Positions 35,370-44,043 of a DNA stretch of 64,000 nucleotides are shown one piece after another. Source of the stretch: Nocardia neocaledoniensis (GTDB lineage: Bacteria > Actinomycetota > Actinomycetes > Mycobacteriales > Mycobacteriaceae); the NCBI RefSeq assembly GCF_003182135.1, contig NZ_QGTL01000001.1:434001-498000 (forward strand), read 5' to 3'. The translations under genes and the position numbers were made by a program. The stretch's first letter is position 1. Each line of letters begins with the position of its first letter. Below the pieces are notes generated by a model that searched no databases, was not told the origin of the DNA, and saw only the letters and a program-made list of their open reading frames with translations.

Positions 35370-36083
35370 GTGATGTACACCCCACCCCAGGTCACCGTGG
35401 TCGCCCTGCCCGGAACCGGCTCCGATGCCGATTTCGCCGCACGGGCTTTCGGTCCCGCGGCCGCCGCCGCCGGTCTGGCGTTCCAGGCCGTCGAGCCGGA
35501 TCCGCGGGCCGTGATCGCGAGCTGTACCGCGGCTTTGGACGCCGTGGCGGCACGCGGTCCGGTCCTGGCCGCAGGCATTTCACTCGGTGCCGCGATCGCG
35601 CTCGACTGGGCTGCCGAGCACCGCACCGCGGTGGTCGGTGTCATCACAGCATTACCCGCGTGGACCGGCGCCGAAACCGCCGACTGCCCAGCGGCGTCGA
35701 GCGCCTCGGTTACCGCCGGGCAATTGCGCGCCGACGGTCTGGAGGCGGTGATCGCCCGCATGCGCGCGTCGAGCCCGCCCTGGCTGGCCGAGGCGCTCAC
35801 CCAGTCCTGGCGCGGGCAGTGGCCGCACCTGCCCGACGCGCTCGAGGAGGCGGCGGCCTACGCCTGGCCGACCCCGGAACTGCTCGCGCGCGTCGAGACG
35901 CCGGTGGCCGTGGTCGGCGCGAGCGACGACCCGGTGCACCCGATCGCGGTGGCCGAACAGTGGGCGGCCACACTGCCGCAGGCCCGGCTGCACAAGGTGA
36001 CGCTGGCCGAACTCGGCGCCGATCCCGCGGTGCTCGGCCGGGCCGGATTCGCCGAGCTCGCCGCGGCCGGCGGCGCCTGGTAG
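35370..36083 (+). CDS. Alpha/beta-hydrolase fold protein
   Basis: A 237-residue cytoplasmic hydrolase matching Rv2695 in position. The nucleophile elbow AAGISLGAAIALDWA has the intact G-x-S-x-G serine. The acid is probably in VVGASDDPVHPIAVAE, which also supplies His. The N-terminal VVALPGTGSDADF provides the oxyanion region. Substrate unknown: esterase, lipase or thioesterase activity is possible. The two possible starts (GTG 35370, ATG 35373) differ by one residue. Convergent with the DUF3710 gene, 22 bases apart. Confidence 0.85.
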   Translation: MMYTPPQVTVVALPGTGSDADFAARAFGPAAAAAGLAFQAVEPDPRAVIASCTAALDAVAARGPVLAAGISLGAAIALDWAAEHRTAVVGVITALPAWTGAETADCPAASSASVTAGQLRADGLEAVIARMRASSPPWLAEALTQSWRGQWPHLPDALEEAAAYAWPTPELLARVETPVAVVGASDDPVHPIAVAEQWAATLPQARLHKVTLAELGADPAVLGRAGFAELAAAGGAW

Positions 36084-36105
36084 GCGGAACCGGCCGCGGG
36101 CGTTT

Positions 36106-37017
36106 CTAGTTCAGGCCGAGCTGCTGCATGGCCGAGCCGTCGGCGCCGCGGCGCGGCTCGTCGGGCAGCTTCGGCGGCAGTGCCGAGGTGGGCGCCGCCT
36201 GCGCGGCCGCGGCCTGCGCGGCGATGGCCTGCTGCTGCGCCTGCACCTGCTGCTGGTGCGCGGCCGCGAGTTGCTCGGCCAGTTCCTGCGGCAGCACCAC
36301 CGGCAGCGGATCACGCACCGGCAGCGGCTCGGAGCCGCGGCGCACCACGGCGTCGGCGAGAACCGCGCGCGCCGCGGTGATCAGCGGGCTGCGATCGTCG
36401 ACCGCGCCCGAGGGGCCCGCGGCGACGAGCCGGATCATCCAGCGCGGCCCGTCGACACCGATGAAGCGCAGGTCGGCGCCCTCGGTGATGGCCTTCACCT
36501 CGCGACCCCACGGGCCCTTCTCCACCGCGACGCTCGCGCCGTCGGCGCGCAGCGACTCGGCCAGGTCGGCGGCCACGGTGCGCCACTGCCCCGCCGATTT
36601 CGGCGCGGCGTAGGCGGAGACCGTGAGCCTGCCGTGCTCGGTGGCCAGGTGCACCGCCTGCGGGGTGCCGTCCGGGCTCATCTCCACCTGCAGCTGGCCG
36701 CCCGGCGGCAGCGGGATCACGACCGAGCCGAGGTCGAGTCGCTGGGCGATGACCTCGTCGGAGACCTCGCTGATGTCGTAGGGTCCGGCGGCGGCGTCGG
36801 GCTGGTGATCGAAGTTGCCGTAGATCCGCTCGTCGGTGGGGGCGTCGTCGAAGTCGAGGCGCGCGAAGTCGGGGCGCGGGAACTCGTCGGTGTCGTACTC
36901 GTCCTCGTCGTAGCCGTCGAGCTCGTCGAAGTCCTCGGCGTCGTCGTAGCGGGGTTCGTCGAAGTCGACGACCTCCTCGTCGTGACGGCGCTGCTTCTTC
37001 TTGCCGAACAGACCCAT
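36106..37017 (-). CDS. DUF3710 family protein
   Basis: A 303-residue cytoplasmic protein corresponding to Rv2696c, of unknown function. It opens with a short basic patch ([15 protein letters not shown]), then a very acidic tract of about 50 residues. The DUF3710 core (about residues 80-235) contains RLDLGSVVIPLPPGGQLQVE, GPWGREVKAITEGADLRFIG and GVDGPRWMIRLVAAGP. The C-terminal tail is Gln/Ala-rich (QQQVQAQQQAIAAQAAAAQ). Its ATG overlaps the last base of the dut stop codon, so translation is coupled to dUTPase. Confidence 0.87.
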   Translation of the reverse strand: MGLFGKKKQRRHDEEVVDFDEPRYDDAEDFDELDGYDEDEYDTDEFPRPDFARLDFDDAPTDERIYGNFDHQPDAAAGPYDISEVSDEVIAQRLDLGSVVIPLPPGGQLQVEMSPDGTPQAVHLATEHGRLTVSAYAAPKSAGQWRTVAADLAESLRADGASVAVEKGPWGREVKAITEGADLRFIGVDGPRWMIRLVAAGPSGAVDDRSPLITAARAVLADAVVRRGSEPLPVRDPLPVVLPQELAEQLAAAHQQQVQAQQQAIAAQAAAAQAAPTSALPPKLPDEPRRGADGSAMQQLGLN

Positions 37018-37487
37018 TACGCCTCCTCGCCGGCCAGGCTCGCGTGCCCGCCGCTCGACCCGTATCCACCGGTTCCGCGTGCGGTGTCGTCGAGATCGTC
37101 GACCTCGGCGAACTCCACCAGTTCCACCCGCTGCACCAGCAGCTGGGCGATCCGGTCGCCACGGCGCAGTTCGATCGCGGTGCGCGGGTCGTGGTTGATC
37201 AGGCACACCTTGATCTCGCCGCGATAGCCCGCGTCGACCGTGCCGGGGGTGTTCACCACCGACAGTCCCGCCTTCGCGGCCAGCCCGGACCGGGGATGGA
37301 TCAATCCGACGGTCCCCACGGGCAGCGCGATCGCGATCCCGGTGCCGACCAGCACCCGCTCGCCCGGTTCGATGATCACGTCCTCGGTGGTACAGAGATC
37401 GACGCCCGCGTCGCCTTCATGGGCACGCGTCGGCACAGGGATGCCGGGATCGAGCCGCCGCAGCGGAATCGGTGCAAGTGCGTTCAC
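37017..37487 (-). CDS. dut: Deoxyuridine 5'-triphosphate nucleotidohydrolase
   Basis: A 156-residue trimeric dUTPase that hydrolyses dUTP to dUMP, keeping uracil out of DNA and supplying thymidylate precursor. All five motifs are present: AGVDL (1), HPRSGLA (2), [14 protein letters not shown] (3, with the catalytic Asp and uracil-specific Tyr), [12 protein letters not shown] (4) and the P-loop-like [12 protein letters not shown] (5). Position matches Rv2697c. GTG 37487 has TAGGCT eight bases upstream. The stop overlaps the DUF3710 start (TAATG). Confidence 0.96.
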   Translation of the reverse strand: MNALAPIPLRRLDPGIPVPTRAHEGDAGVDLCTTEDVIIEPGERVLVGTGIAIALPVGTVGLIHPRSGLAAKAGLSVVNTPGTVDAGYRGEIKVCLINHDPRTAIELRRGDRIAQLLVQRVELVEFAEVDDLDDTARGTGGYGSSGGHASLAGEEA

Positions 37488-37548
37488 ATCGGTCGAGCCT
37501 ACGCGCTCGAGGGCCCGACCTTGCGGTCACCGCCCCGGCTCGGTGGCC

Positions 37549-37554
37549 TACTCT
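37549..37554 (+). promoter_or_regulatory. Probable -10 box of the DUF3093 gene
   Basis: TACTCT, six bases (GGACAG) before the GTG at 37561. Confidence 0.5.
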
Positions 37555-37560
37555 GGACAG

Positions 37561-38097
37561 GTGCCCGACCAGCCCCGTTCGACGACCGCCGACACCACCG
37601 ACACCGACCACCGCGAGCCGGTGACACGCGCCGCCTCGCCCTACCGCGAGCGGCTGTGGGTGCCGCTGTGGTGGTGGCCGATCGGCTTCGCCATCGCGGG
37701 CCTGCTGGCCGCCGAGATCCACATGGGCGCGCCCGGTCTGCGCGCGTGGCTGCCCTATGTGCTGCTCGCGCCGGTGCCGGTCTGGATCCTGCTGTGGATG
37801 AGCAGGCATCGGCTGGAGGTCACCGTCGCGCCCGACGGTGCCGCGGAACTGCGCGTCGACCGTGCCCACCTGCCGGTGAGCTTCGTCGCGCGCGCGGCGG
37901 CCGTCGCACCGACGGCCAAGAGTGCGGCGCTGGGTCGTCAGCTCGACCCCGCCGCCTATGTCCAGCACCGCGCCTGGATCGGGCCGATGGCCCTGCTGGT
38001 GCTCGACGACCCGGACGACCCGACGCCGTACTGGTTGATCAGCACGCGCAGGCCCGAACGGGTCCTGGCCGCGCTCGGACTCCCGAGCGCGGGCTGA
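37561..38097 (+). CDS. DUF3093 membrane protein
   Basis: A 178-residue protein corresponding to Rv2698. After a polar N-terminus of about 28 residues come two transmembrane helices (WVPLWWWPIGFAIAGLLAAE and LPYVLLAPVPVWILLW). A cytoplasmic domain follows with LEVTVAPDGAAELRVDRAHL and the C-terminal YWLISTRRPERVLAAL, which resembles bacterial PH-like domains. Function unknown. The GTG at 37561 is set by the leaderless -10. Divergent from dut, convergent with DUF4193. Confidence 0.87.
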   Translation: MPDQPRSTTADTTDTDHREPVTRAASPYRERLWVPLWWWPIGFAIAGLLAAEIHMGAPGLRAWLPYVLLAPVPVWILLWMSRHRLEVTVAPDGAAELRVDRAHLPVSFVARAAAVAPTAKSAALGRQLDPAAYVQHRAWIGPMALLVLDDPDDPTPYWLISTRRPERVLAALGLPSAG

Positions 38098-38113
38098 CCC
38101 TCGTCTCTTCTCG

Positions 38114-38416
38114 TTATGCGGCGCAATCCATGCAGATCAGCTGGCCGCCCTTCTCGCTGGCCAAGCGGCTGCGATGGTGCACGAGGAAGCAGCTCGAACA
38201 GGTGAATTCGTCCGCCTGCTTCGGGATCACCCGAACGCTGAGTACTTCCTCGGACAGGTCCGCGCCGGGAAGCTCGAACGATTCCGCCGTATCGGACTCG
38301 TCGATGTCCACGACGGCGGACTGCGCCTCGTTGCGGCGGGCCTTCAGCTCCTCGAGCGAATCCTCCGACACTTCGTCGGATTCGGTACGCCGCGGTGCGT
38401 CATAGTCGGTTGCCAT
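38114..38416 (-). CDS. DUF4193 family small protein, probable zinc ribbon
   Basis: A 100-residue protein matching Rv2699c. An acidic N-terminal half (TESDEVSEDSLEELKARRNE) is followed by SVRVIPKQADEFTCSSCFLV and a C-terminal LICMDCAA, so two CxxC pairs, about 24 residues apart, probably bind zinc. Small zinc-ribbon proteins of this type in actinobacteria often touch RNA polymerase, but that is inference here. GGGGAAG lies upstream of the ATG. It is well expressed in mycobacteria as far as I recall; role unproven. Confidence 0.87.
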   Translation of the reverse strand: MATDYDAPRRTESDEVSEDSLEELKARRNEAQSAVVDIDESDTAESFELPGADLSEEVLSVRVIPKQADEFTCSSCFLVHHRSRLASEKGGQLICMDCAA

Positions 38417-38792
38417 GTCGTCTTCCCCTCAGTCCTTACTCCGTATATCCCGGATCGGTTCGCCGACCGAGACCCCGTAGGGATTCGGCCTTCGTCCCGC
38501 CCCGCCGGTGGTGCACCTCACACGTACACCGACTCGCCTATCAGGGTCGATCGGCGAAGATCTACTCCGACAGCGTTCGGTTAACGCAGGACATGCCCTG
38601 GTTGTTCCCGCGACCGTGCACCGTTTCACCGGTGTTTATTCGATCTGGGCGGGCAGACAATAGCGGACCTACGGACAAATGTCGCAATCAAATCCCGGCC
38701 GAGTCGAAACCGACGACGAATCTTCACCTGGCGGGAAACTCGCCGAGACCTCCGGCGCGGGCGTGTGGCCGCCGAACTCGTAGAGTGAGCGC
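38417..38792. other. Divergent intergenic region DUF4193 / cei
   Basis: About 375 bases without a gene. It holds the DUF4193 ribosome-binding site near 38420 and the cei promoter at its right end. Composition is slightly richer in A and T than the flanks. I see no repeat or structured RNA. Confidence 0.4.
38781..38786 (+). promoter_or_regulatory. Probable -10 box of cei
   Basis: TAGAGT, six bases (GAGCGC) before the GTG at 38793; leaderless arrangement. Confidence 0.5.
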
Positions 38793-39476
38793 GTGGTTTC
38801 ACTGATCACCGAAGGCAGCGCGACCGATCGCGACGGCAACCCTTATCCGCGGCGGCGGCCCGAGCTCTGGCTCGCGCTCGTCCTCGTGCTGGCTCTGGTG
38901 AGCCTGTTCGTCTGGATCACGGCGTTTCGCACCCATGACGACAGCAACGAGCCCATGGCCTGCAACGCGCCGAGCACCCCGACGGCCACCAACGCGGCCC
39001 AGCCCGCGCCGCTCGGTACCCGAGTGGGCCCCTCCCGCCTCGACGAGGTGGACCCGGCGGCCCTGTCGGAGTCCAAGGTGCGCGTCTTCAACGCCAACGG
39101 CAAGAGCGGGCAGGCGGGCAACATCGCCACCGCACTGGGCGACCTCGGCTTCGCTAGCGCGCCGGGGACACAAGTCGGTAACGATCCGGTCTACGTCAAC
39201 GGCGACCTCAACTGCACCGGCCAGATCCGCTTCGGCGTGAACGGCCGGCCGGCCGCGGCCTCGGTGCAACTGGCCGCGCCGTGCGCCGAGCTGATCGAGG
39301 ATCCGCGCACCGACGACAGCGTCGACCTGGTCCTCGGCCTCGGCTTCGGCGAGTCGCTGCGCCCCGGCGCCGACGCGGAGGCCGTGCTGCGGGCACTGAA
39401 GAATCTCGCGCCGGGGGCGAGCTCGTCCTCGATCGATCCCGATCTGCTCGAGGCCGCCCGCACCGTCCAGTGCTGA
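38793..39476 (+). CDS. cei: Envelope integrity protein Cei (LytR C-terminal domain)
   Basis: A 227-residue membrane-anchored protein corresponding to Rv2700, for which a role in envelope integrity and virulence is reported in M. tuberculosis. One transmembrane helix (about residues 24-46, LALVLVLALVSLFVWITAF) is followed by an extracytoplasmic part with a LytR_C domain: VRVFNANGKSGQAGNIATAL and RFGVNGRPAAASVQLAAPCAE. Cysteines in MACNAP, LNCTGQ, APCAEL and the final TVQC could form disulfides outside the membrane. Convergent with suhB, 13 bases apart. Confidence 0.88.
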   Translation: MVSLITEGSATDRDGNPYPRRRPELWLALVLVLALVSLFVWITAFRTHDDSNEPMACNAPSTPTATNAAQPAPLGTRVGPSRLDEVDPAALSESKVRVFNANGKSGQAGNIATALGDLGFASAPGTQVGNDPVYVNGDLNCTGQIRFGVNGRPAAASVQLAAPCAELIEDPRTDDSVDLVLGLGFGESLRPGADAEAVLRALKNLAPGASSSSIDPDLLEAARTVQC

Positions 39477-39489
39477 CGGCCCGCCGGTC

Positions 39490-40389
39490 CTAGTCGGGCA
39501 ACGCGGTGGTCGCGCCGACCCGCGTCAACAGCGCGGACAGATCGGCGGCCACCCCCGGCGCCGCCACGACCGTCAGCTCCCCGGCGGCGCCGCCCACGGT
39601 GACATCGGGGACGCGCACCACCGCGCCCGCCTCGGCGGCGATCAGCGCGCCCGCGGCCCAGTCCCAGGCGTTGAGCCCGTGTTCGTAATAGCCGTCGAGT
39701 TCGCCCGCCGCGACATGACACAGGTCCATGGCCGCCGCGCCGAGCCTGCGGATGTCGCGGATCTCCGGCAGCACCGCCGCCAGGAGTTCGGCCTGCTTCG
39801 CGCGGCGCGCGGCCCCGTAGGCGAAGCCGGTGCCGATCAGCGCCACCGCGAGTGAATCCTCGCGCGCGCACCGCAGTCTGGTGCGGGTGCCGTCGGCGCG
39901 CACGGCGTGGGCGCCACCGCCGAGCGCGGCGCTGTAGGTCGTCGCGGTGGCCACGTCGACGACCGCGCCCGCCACCGGGCTGCCGTCGCGCACCGCGGCC
40001 ACCGACACGGCGTAGCCGGGCAGTCCGTAGAGGAAGTTGACGGTGCCGTCGATCGGGTCGACGACCCACGTGACGGCCCCCGCCGCGCTCGCGCCGACGT
40101 CACCACCGCCCTCCTCCCCCAGGATCGGGTCGGCGGGCCTGCGCTCGGCCAGCAGCGCGCGGATGAGCTGTTCGGACTCGGTGTCGACGACGGTGACCGG
40201 GTCGGTGACGTGTCCCTTGGTCGCGACCGCGCCCGCGGCGGGACCGTCCGCGGCGAACACCTGCGGTCTGCGGGCACGCACGTGCGCGGCCGCAGCTTCG
40301 GCGAGTTCCACGGCGAGCGAACGCAATTCGTCGTGATCGGCGGCGACGGTGGGGGCGATGGTCTCGGAGCTCGTGTGTTCGGGCACCAC
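39490..40389 (-). CDS. suhB: Inositol-1-monophosphatase family protein SuhB
   Basis: A 299-residue Mg2+-dependent, lithium-sensitive phosphatase, matching Rv2701c. Metal-binding motifs are complete: DPVTVVDTESE, ILGEEGG, WVVDPIDGTVNFLYG (motif 1) and NAWDWAAGALIAAEAGA (motif 2). In mycolata it dephosphorylates inositol 1-phosphate to provide inositol for phosphatidylinositol, PIMs and mycothiol. The N-terminus is about 30 residues longer than in the minimal family (MVPEHTSSETIAPTV). Two GTG codons are possible starts. Divergent from ppgK. Confidence 0.93.
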   Translation of the reverse strand: MVPEHTSSETIAPTVAADHDELRSLAVELAEAAAAHVRARRPQVFAADGPAAGAVATKGHVTDPVTVVDTESEQLIRALLAERRPADPILGEEGGGDVGASAAGAVTWVVDPIDGTVNFLYGLPGYAVSVAAVRDGSPVAGAVVDVATATTYSAALGGGAHAVRADGTRTRLRCAREDSLAVALIGTGFAYGAARRAKQAELLAAVLPEIRDIRRLGAAAMDLCHVAAGELDGYYEHGLNAWDWAAGALIAAEAGAVVRVPDVTVGGAAGELTVVAAPGVAADLSALLTRVGATTALPD

Positions 40390-40482
40390 TCCATGCCATC
40401 ACATGCCGGGTCGACTCGCCCGGAACGTGACACCCGCTACTCTTTGTCAGGCACATCGACCGGACCAGCGAGGGGTTGAACC

Positions 40483-41241
40483 ATGTCTGCTCGAGGGCAC
40501 GCCTTCGGCATCGATATCGGCGGTAGCGGCGTCAAGGGCGCGCAGGTGGATCTGGCCACCGGCCTGCTGACCCACGACCGGATCAAGATCGCCACACCGC
40601 AGCCGTCGACCCCGGACGCCGTCGCAGGCGCGGTCGCCGAACTGGTCGCCCAGGCGGGCTGGGACGGGCCGGTCGGCCTGACCATGCCCTGCGTGGTCCT
40701 CGACGGCCACGCCATGACCGCCGCCAACATCGATCCGGGCTGGATCGGCACCGACGCGCGCGCCCTGTTCGCCGAGGCGCTGGGCGGGCGCGAGGTGACG
40801 GTGCTCAACGACGCCGACGCGGCGGGCCTGGCCGAGGACACCTACGGCGCCGCCCGCGACCTCGACGGCCTCACCCTGCTGCTCACCTTCGGCACCGGCA
40901 TCGGCTCGGCGCTGCTCTACAACGGCACCCTGGTGCCGAACTCCGAACTGGGTCACCTGGTGGTCGAGGGCGCCGAGGCCGAGCACCAGGCCGCCGCCTC
41001 GGTGAAGGACCGCGAGGCGCTGAGCTACCCGCAGTGGGCGCAGCGCGTGAGCACGGTCCTGCGCCACATGGAGGACCTGTTCTGGCCGAAGGTGATCGTC
41101 GCGGGCGGCGGCATCAGCCGTGATCACGAGCAGTGGATTCCGTTGCTCACCAACCGAACTCCGGTGATTCCGGCCGTTCTGAAGAACACCGCGGGTATCG
41201 TCGGCGCGGCGATGGCCATCGAGGGCGGCATCGCACCGTAG
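40483..41241 (+). CDS. ppgK: Polyphosphate glucokinase
   Basis: A 252-residue ROK-family kinase phosphorylating glucose with polyphosphate or ATP, the main glucokinase of mycolata; positionally Rv2702. Features are the phosphate 1 motif FGIDIGGSGVKGAQVDL, the catalytic VLNDADAAGLAEDTYG, the phosphate 2 motif LLLTFGTGIGSALLYNGTLV, and SELGHLVVEGAEAE. The Cys-rich ROK zinc motif is absent, as expected for the polyphosphate branch. ATG 40483 follows GAGGGG. sigA lies 218 bases downstream in the same direction with a possible promoter between. Confidence 0.95.
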   Translation: MSARGHAFGIDIGGSGVKGAQVDLATGLLTHDRIKIATPQPSTPDAVAGAVAELVAQAGWDGPVGLTMPCVVLDGHAMTAANIDPGWIGTDARALFAEALGGREVTVLNDADAAGLAEDTYGAARDLDGLTLLLTFGTGIGSALLYNGTLVPNSELGHLVVEGAEAEHQAAASVKDREALSYPQWAQRVSTVLRHMEDLFWPKVIVAGGGISRDHEQWIPLLTNRTPVIPAVLKNTAGIVGAAMAIEGGIAP

Positions 41242-41305
41242 CCCGGCGCGCGGGGCGACGCAACGCCTCGGTGGCATCGTGCCATGAGTACCCTGGTTGG
41301 ATCGT

Positions 41306-41311
41306 TACAAT
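41306..41311 (+). promoter_or_regulatory. Possible -10 box upstream of sigA
   Basis: TACAAT in an otherwise GC-rich 218-base gap gives a good -10 match about 150 bases before the sigA start. No convincing -35 is seen, so the element is tentative. Confidence 0.35.
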
Positions 41312-41459
41312 GGAACACGTCCGGCGGTGAGCCGGTGAAACCTTCCGGCCGCAGCCGGTCGCCCGCCGACCGACGCACCGCCGGTGCAACCCGACCGACC
41401 GCTCCGCCGGAACATCACTCTGGCGTGACGCCGCACGAGACCGTCACGAAAGGGCGTAC

Positions 41460-42827
41460 GTGGTAGCCACGAATACCCGTCAGACCGCCGACTCGGCCGA
41501 CGCCGACGCCGACGCCACCACCCCGGCCAAGAAGGCTCCGGCCAAGAAGGCCGCCGCCAAGAAGGCCCCGGCGAAGAAGGCCGCTGCCAAGAAGGCTCCG
41601 GCGAAGAAGGCTGCCGCCAAGAAGGCTCCGGCCAAGAAGACCGCCGCCAAGAAGGCGACCGCGGCCGAGGGTGGCGCCGAGCAGCTCGACGACGAGTCGA
41701 TCGAACTCGACGATCTCGGTGATCTCGAGGTCTCCGAGGACGAACTCACCGACGGCGACGCGCTCGTCGAAGAGGTGGCCGAGGACACCGCCGAGGAAGC
41801 CGAGACCGAGGAGCCCTCCGAGAAGGACAAGGCCTCCGGCGATTTCGTATGGGACGAGGAGGAGTCCGAGGCGCTGCGGCAGGCCCGCAAGGACGCCGAG
41901 CTCACCGCCTCCGCAGACTCGGTGCGCGCCTACCTCAAGCAGATCGGCAAGGTCGCGCTGCTCAACGCGGAGGAGGAGGTCGAACTCGCCAAGCGGATCG
42001 AGGCCGGCCTGTTCGCCGCGGAGAAGATGCGCGAGTTCGCCGAGGCGGGCGAGAAGCTCTCGGTGACCACCCGCCGCGATTTCAACTGGATCGTGCGCGA
42101 CGGCAACCGGGCCAAGAACCATCTGCTCGAGGCCAACCTGCGCCTGGTCGTCTCGCTGGCCAAGCGCTACACCGGTCGCGGCATGGCGTTCCTGGACCTG
42201 ATCCAGGAGGGCAACCTGGGTCTGATCCGCGCGGTCGAGAAGTTCGACTACACCAAGGGCTACAAGTTCTCGACCTACGCCACGTGGTGGATCCGCCAGG
42301 CCATCACCCGCGCGATGGCCGACCAGGCCCGCACCATCCGTATCCCGGTGCACATGGTCGAGGTCATCAACAAGCTCGGTCGCATCCAGCGCGAGCTGCT
42401 CCAGGATCTGGGCCGCGAGCCCACGCCGGAGGAGCTGGCCAAGGAAATGGACATCACGCCGGAGAAGGTGCTGGAGATCCAGCAGTACGCGCGTGAGCCC
42501 ATCTCGCTGGACCAGACCATCGGCGACGAGGGCGACAGCCAGCTCGGCGACTTCATCGAGGACTCCGAGGCCGTCGTCGCGGTCGACGCGGTGAGCTTCA
42601 CCCTGCTGCAGGATCAGCTGCAGTCGGTGCTGGAGACCCTGTCCGAGCGCGAGGCGGGCGTGGTCCGACTGCGGTTCGGCCTGACCGACGGTCAGCCGCG
42701 CACCCTCGACGAGATCGGCCAGGTCTACGGCGTGACGCGTGAGCGCATCCGCCAGATCGAGTCGAAGACGATGAGCAAGCTGCGCCACCCGAGCCGTTCG
42801 CAGGTCCTGCGCGACTACCTCGACTAG
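41460..42827 (+). CDS. sigA: Principal RNA polymerase sigma factor SigA
   Basis: A 455-residue group 1 sigma factor. The N-terminal 70 residues are a Lys/Ala/Pro repeat tract, followed by a strongly acidic stretch to about residue 120 (sigma 1.1-like). Region 1.2 begins at [19 protein letters not shown]; region 2 contains [20 protein letters not shown] and [20 protein letters not shown]; region 3 has [15 protein letters not shown]; region 4.2 helix-turn-helix is [20 protein letters not shown]. Position matches Rv2703. GTG 41460 is preceded by GAAAGGG at good spacing. A strong terminator follows. Confidence 0.97.
   Translation: MVATNTRQTADSADADADATTPAKKAPAKKAAAKKAPAKKAAAKKAPAKKAAAKKAPAKKTAAKKATAAEGGAEQLDDESIELDDLGDLEVSEDELTDGDALVEEVAEDTAEEAETEEPSEKDKASGDFVWDEEESEALRQARKDAELTASADSVRAYLKQIGKVALLNAEEEVELAKRIEAGLFAAEKMREFAEAGEKLSVTTRRDFNWIVRDGNRAKNHLLEANLRLVVSLAKRYTGRGMAFLDLIQEGNLGLIRAVEKFDYTKGYKFSTYATWWIRQAITRAMADQARTIRIPVHMVEVINKLGRIQRELLQDLGREPTPEELAKEMDITPEKVLEIQQYAREPISLDQTIGDEGDSQLGDFIEDSEAVVAVDAVSFTLLQDQLQSVLETLSEREAGVVRLRFGLTDGQPRTLDEIGQVYGVTRERIRQIESKTMSKLRHPSRSQVLRDYLD
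41529..41663 (+). repeat. Nine tandem 15-base units in sigA coding KKAPA / KKAAA
   Basis: Residues 24-68 of SigA consist of nine pentapeptides alternating KKAPA and KKAAA, the last two being KKTAA and KKATA. At DNA level this is a 15-base (effectively 30-base) tandem repeat. The motif is reminiscent of histone H1 and HupB tails. Confidence 0.9.
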
Positions 42828-42839
42828 CGCACAGCGCAG

Positions 42840-42881
42840 GAGGCCCGTTTCCGTCCCCCGGATGGAAGCGGGCCTCTTTTT
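42840..42881 (+). terminator. Intrinsic terminator of sigA
   Basis: GAGGCCCG (42840-42847) pairs with CGGGCCTC (42869-42876), with additional inner pairing of TTCC with GGAA, followed by a run of T (CTTTTTG). It lies 12 bases after the sigA stop. Confidence 0.9.
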
Positions 42882-43074
42882 GTTTCCGAATGAGAATTCC
42901 GAGCGGTTGGTATTCCCAATAAACCGAACACGGTAACCGTTTCGTGATCAAACCCACACCGCCGAATCGCCCTGTGAACACTCCGGATTCACGATTCGGC
43001 CCGTATCGTCGGGCACCAAGCTTTTCGTTCTACCGCCGCCCGGCTGCGGTAATCGGCATTGAGGGTTTCGCGGC

Positions 43075-44043
43075 GTGCTCGACATCTATCACTTCAGCTA
43101 CGGCTGGATCACCCCTGTTCTCGCGTATTTCATGTCCGTCACGGGCTGTCTGCTGGGTCTGCAGTGCGCCGCCCGCGGCCGCAACGCGGTCGAGGGCCGC
43201 GTGGGCTGGCTGATCGGCGCGGCGATCGCGATCGGCGGAACCGGCATCTGGGTCATGCATTTCATCGCGATGCTCGGATTCACCATCCGCGGCAGCGAGA
43301 TCCGCTACGACATCCCGCTCACGCTCTTCAGCGCGATCACCGCGATGGTGGTCGTCGGGATCGGCTTGTTCATGGTCAACAAGCCCCAGCCCACGCTGCG
43401 TTCGCTGCTGGCGGGCGGCACCATCACCGGCCTCGGCGTCGGCACCATGCACTACACCGGCATGTACGCGATGAAGTCGACGGCGACGGTCTCCTACGAC
43501 GCGGGCCTGGTCACGCTGTCGCTGGTGATCGCGGTGGTGGCCTCGGTCGTGGCGCTCTGGTTCACCTTGCGCGTCAAGGGTTTTCTCGCCACCGTCGGCG
43601 CGGCCATCATCATGGGCGTCGCCGTCACCGGCATGCACTACACCGGCATGGCCGCCATGCACGCCCATGCCAACCACCATGCCGCGCCGCCCTCCGGCTC
43701 GGGCGCGATGGATCTGCTGGCGCCGCTGATCGGTGTGAGCAGCATCGTCACCATGCTGGTGCTGATCAGCGTGAGCCTCACCGAGATCGAGAACGAGGAG
43801 GCGCTGCCGCGGATGTGGCTGACCTCCCGGCACCAGCCGAAACCGCGCACCCGGCCGAACCCGCCCGCGCCGCAGGCCGTCGCGCCGATGCCGGTGCCGC
43901 CGCCCGCGCCGCCGCTGCCCGCGGGGCAGCCGACGCACGGCGCGCCGATGCCCGTTCCGCTTCCGGGCGAGCGGATCGAGTACCGCACCGAGCAGCTGGC
44001 CTACGAGGGTGTCGGCGCCTGGCCGCGGCGCATCGTCGACTGA
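43075..44043 (+). CDS. MHYT-domain integral membrane sensor protein
   Basis: A 322-residue membrane protein with seven helices in residues about 1-240 and a Pro-rich cytoplasmic tail. The three MHYT-type motifs are VMHFIAMLGF, GTMHYTGMYAM and TGMHYTGMAAM, whose His and Met residues are proposed to bind copper and sense O2, CO or NO. No GGDEF, EAL or kinase output domain is fused, so the signal must pass by the tail (PVPPPAPPLPAG and so on) or a partner. GTG 43075 follows GAGGG. Directly after the sigA terminator, and tail to tail with the antiporter (stops abut). Confidence 0.88.
   Translation: MLDIYHFSYGWITPVLAYFMSVTGCLLGLQCAARGRNAVEGRVGWLIGAAIAIGGTGIWVMHFIAMLGFTIRGSEIRYDIPLTLFSAITAMVVVGIGLFMVNKPQPTLRSLLAGGTITGLGVGTMHYTGMYAMKSTATVSYDAGLVTLSLVIAVVASVVALWFTLRVKGFLATVGAAIIMGVAVTGMHYTGMAAMHAHANHHAAPPSGSGAMDLLAPLIGVSSIVTMLVLISVSLTEIENEEALPRMWLTSRHQPKPRTRPNPPAPQAVAPMPVPPPAPPLPAGQPTHGAPMPVPLPGERIEYRTEQLAYEGVGAWPRRIVD

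Noticed and set aside
41529..41663. Tandem repeat as a CRISPR or VNTR outside genes
   Set aside because: Units are in frame within sigA, 15 bases long without spacers.
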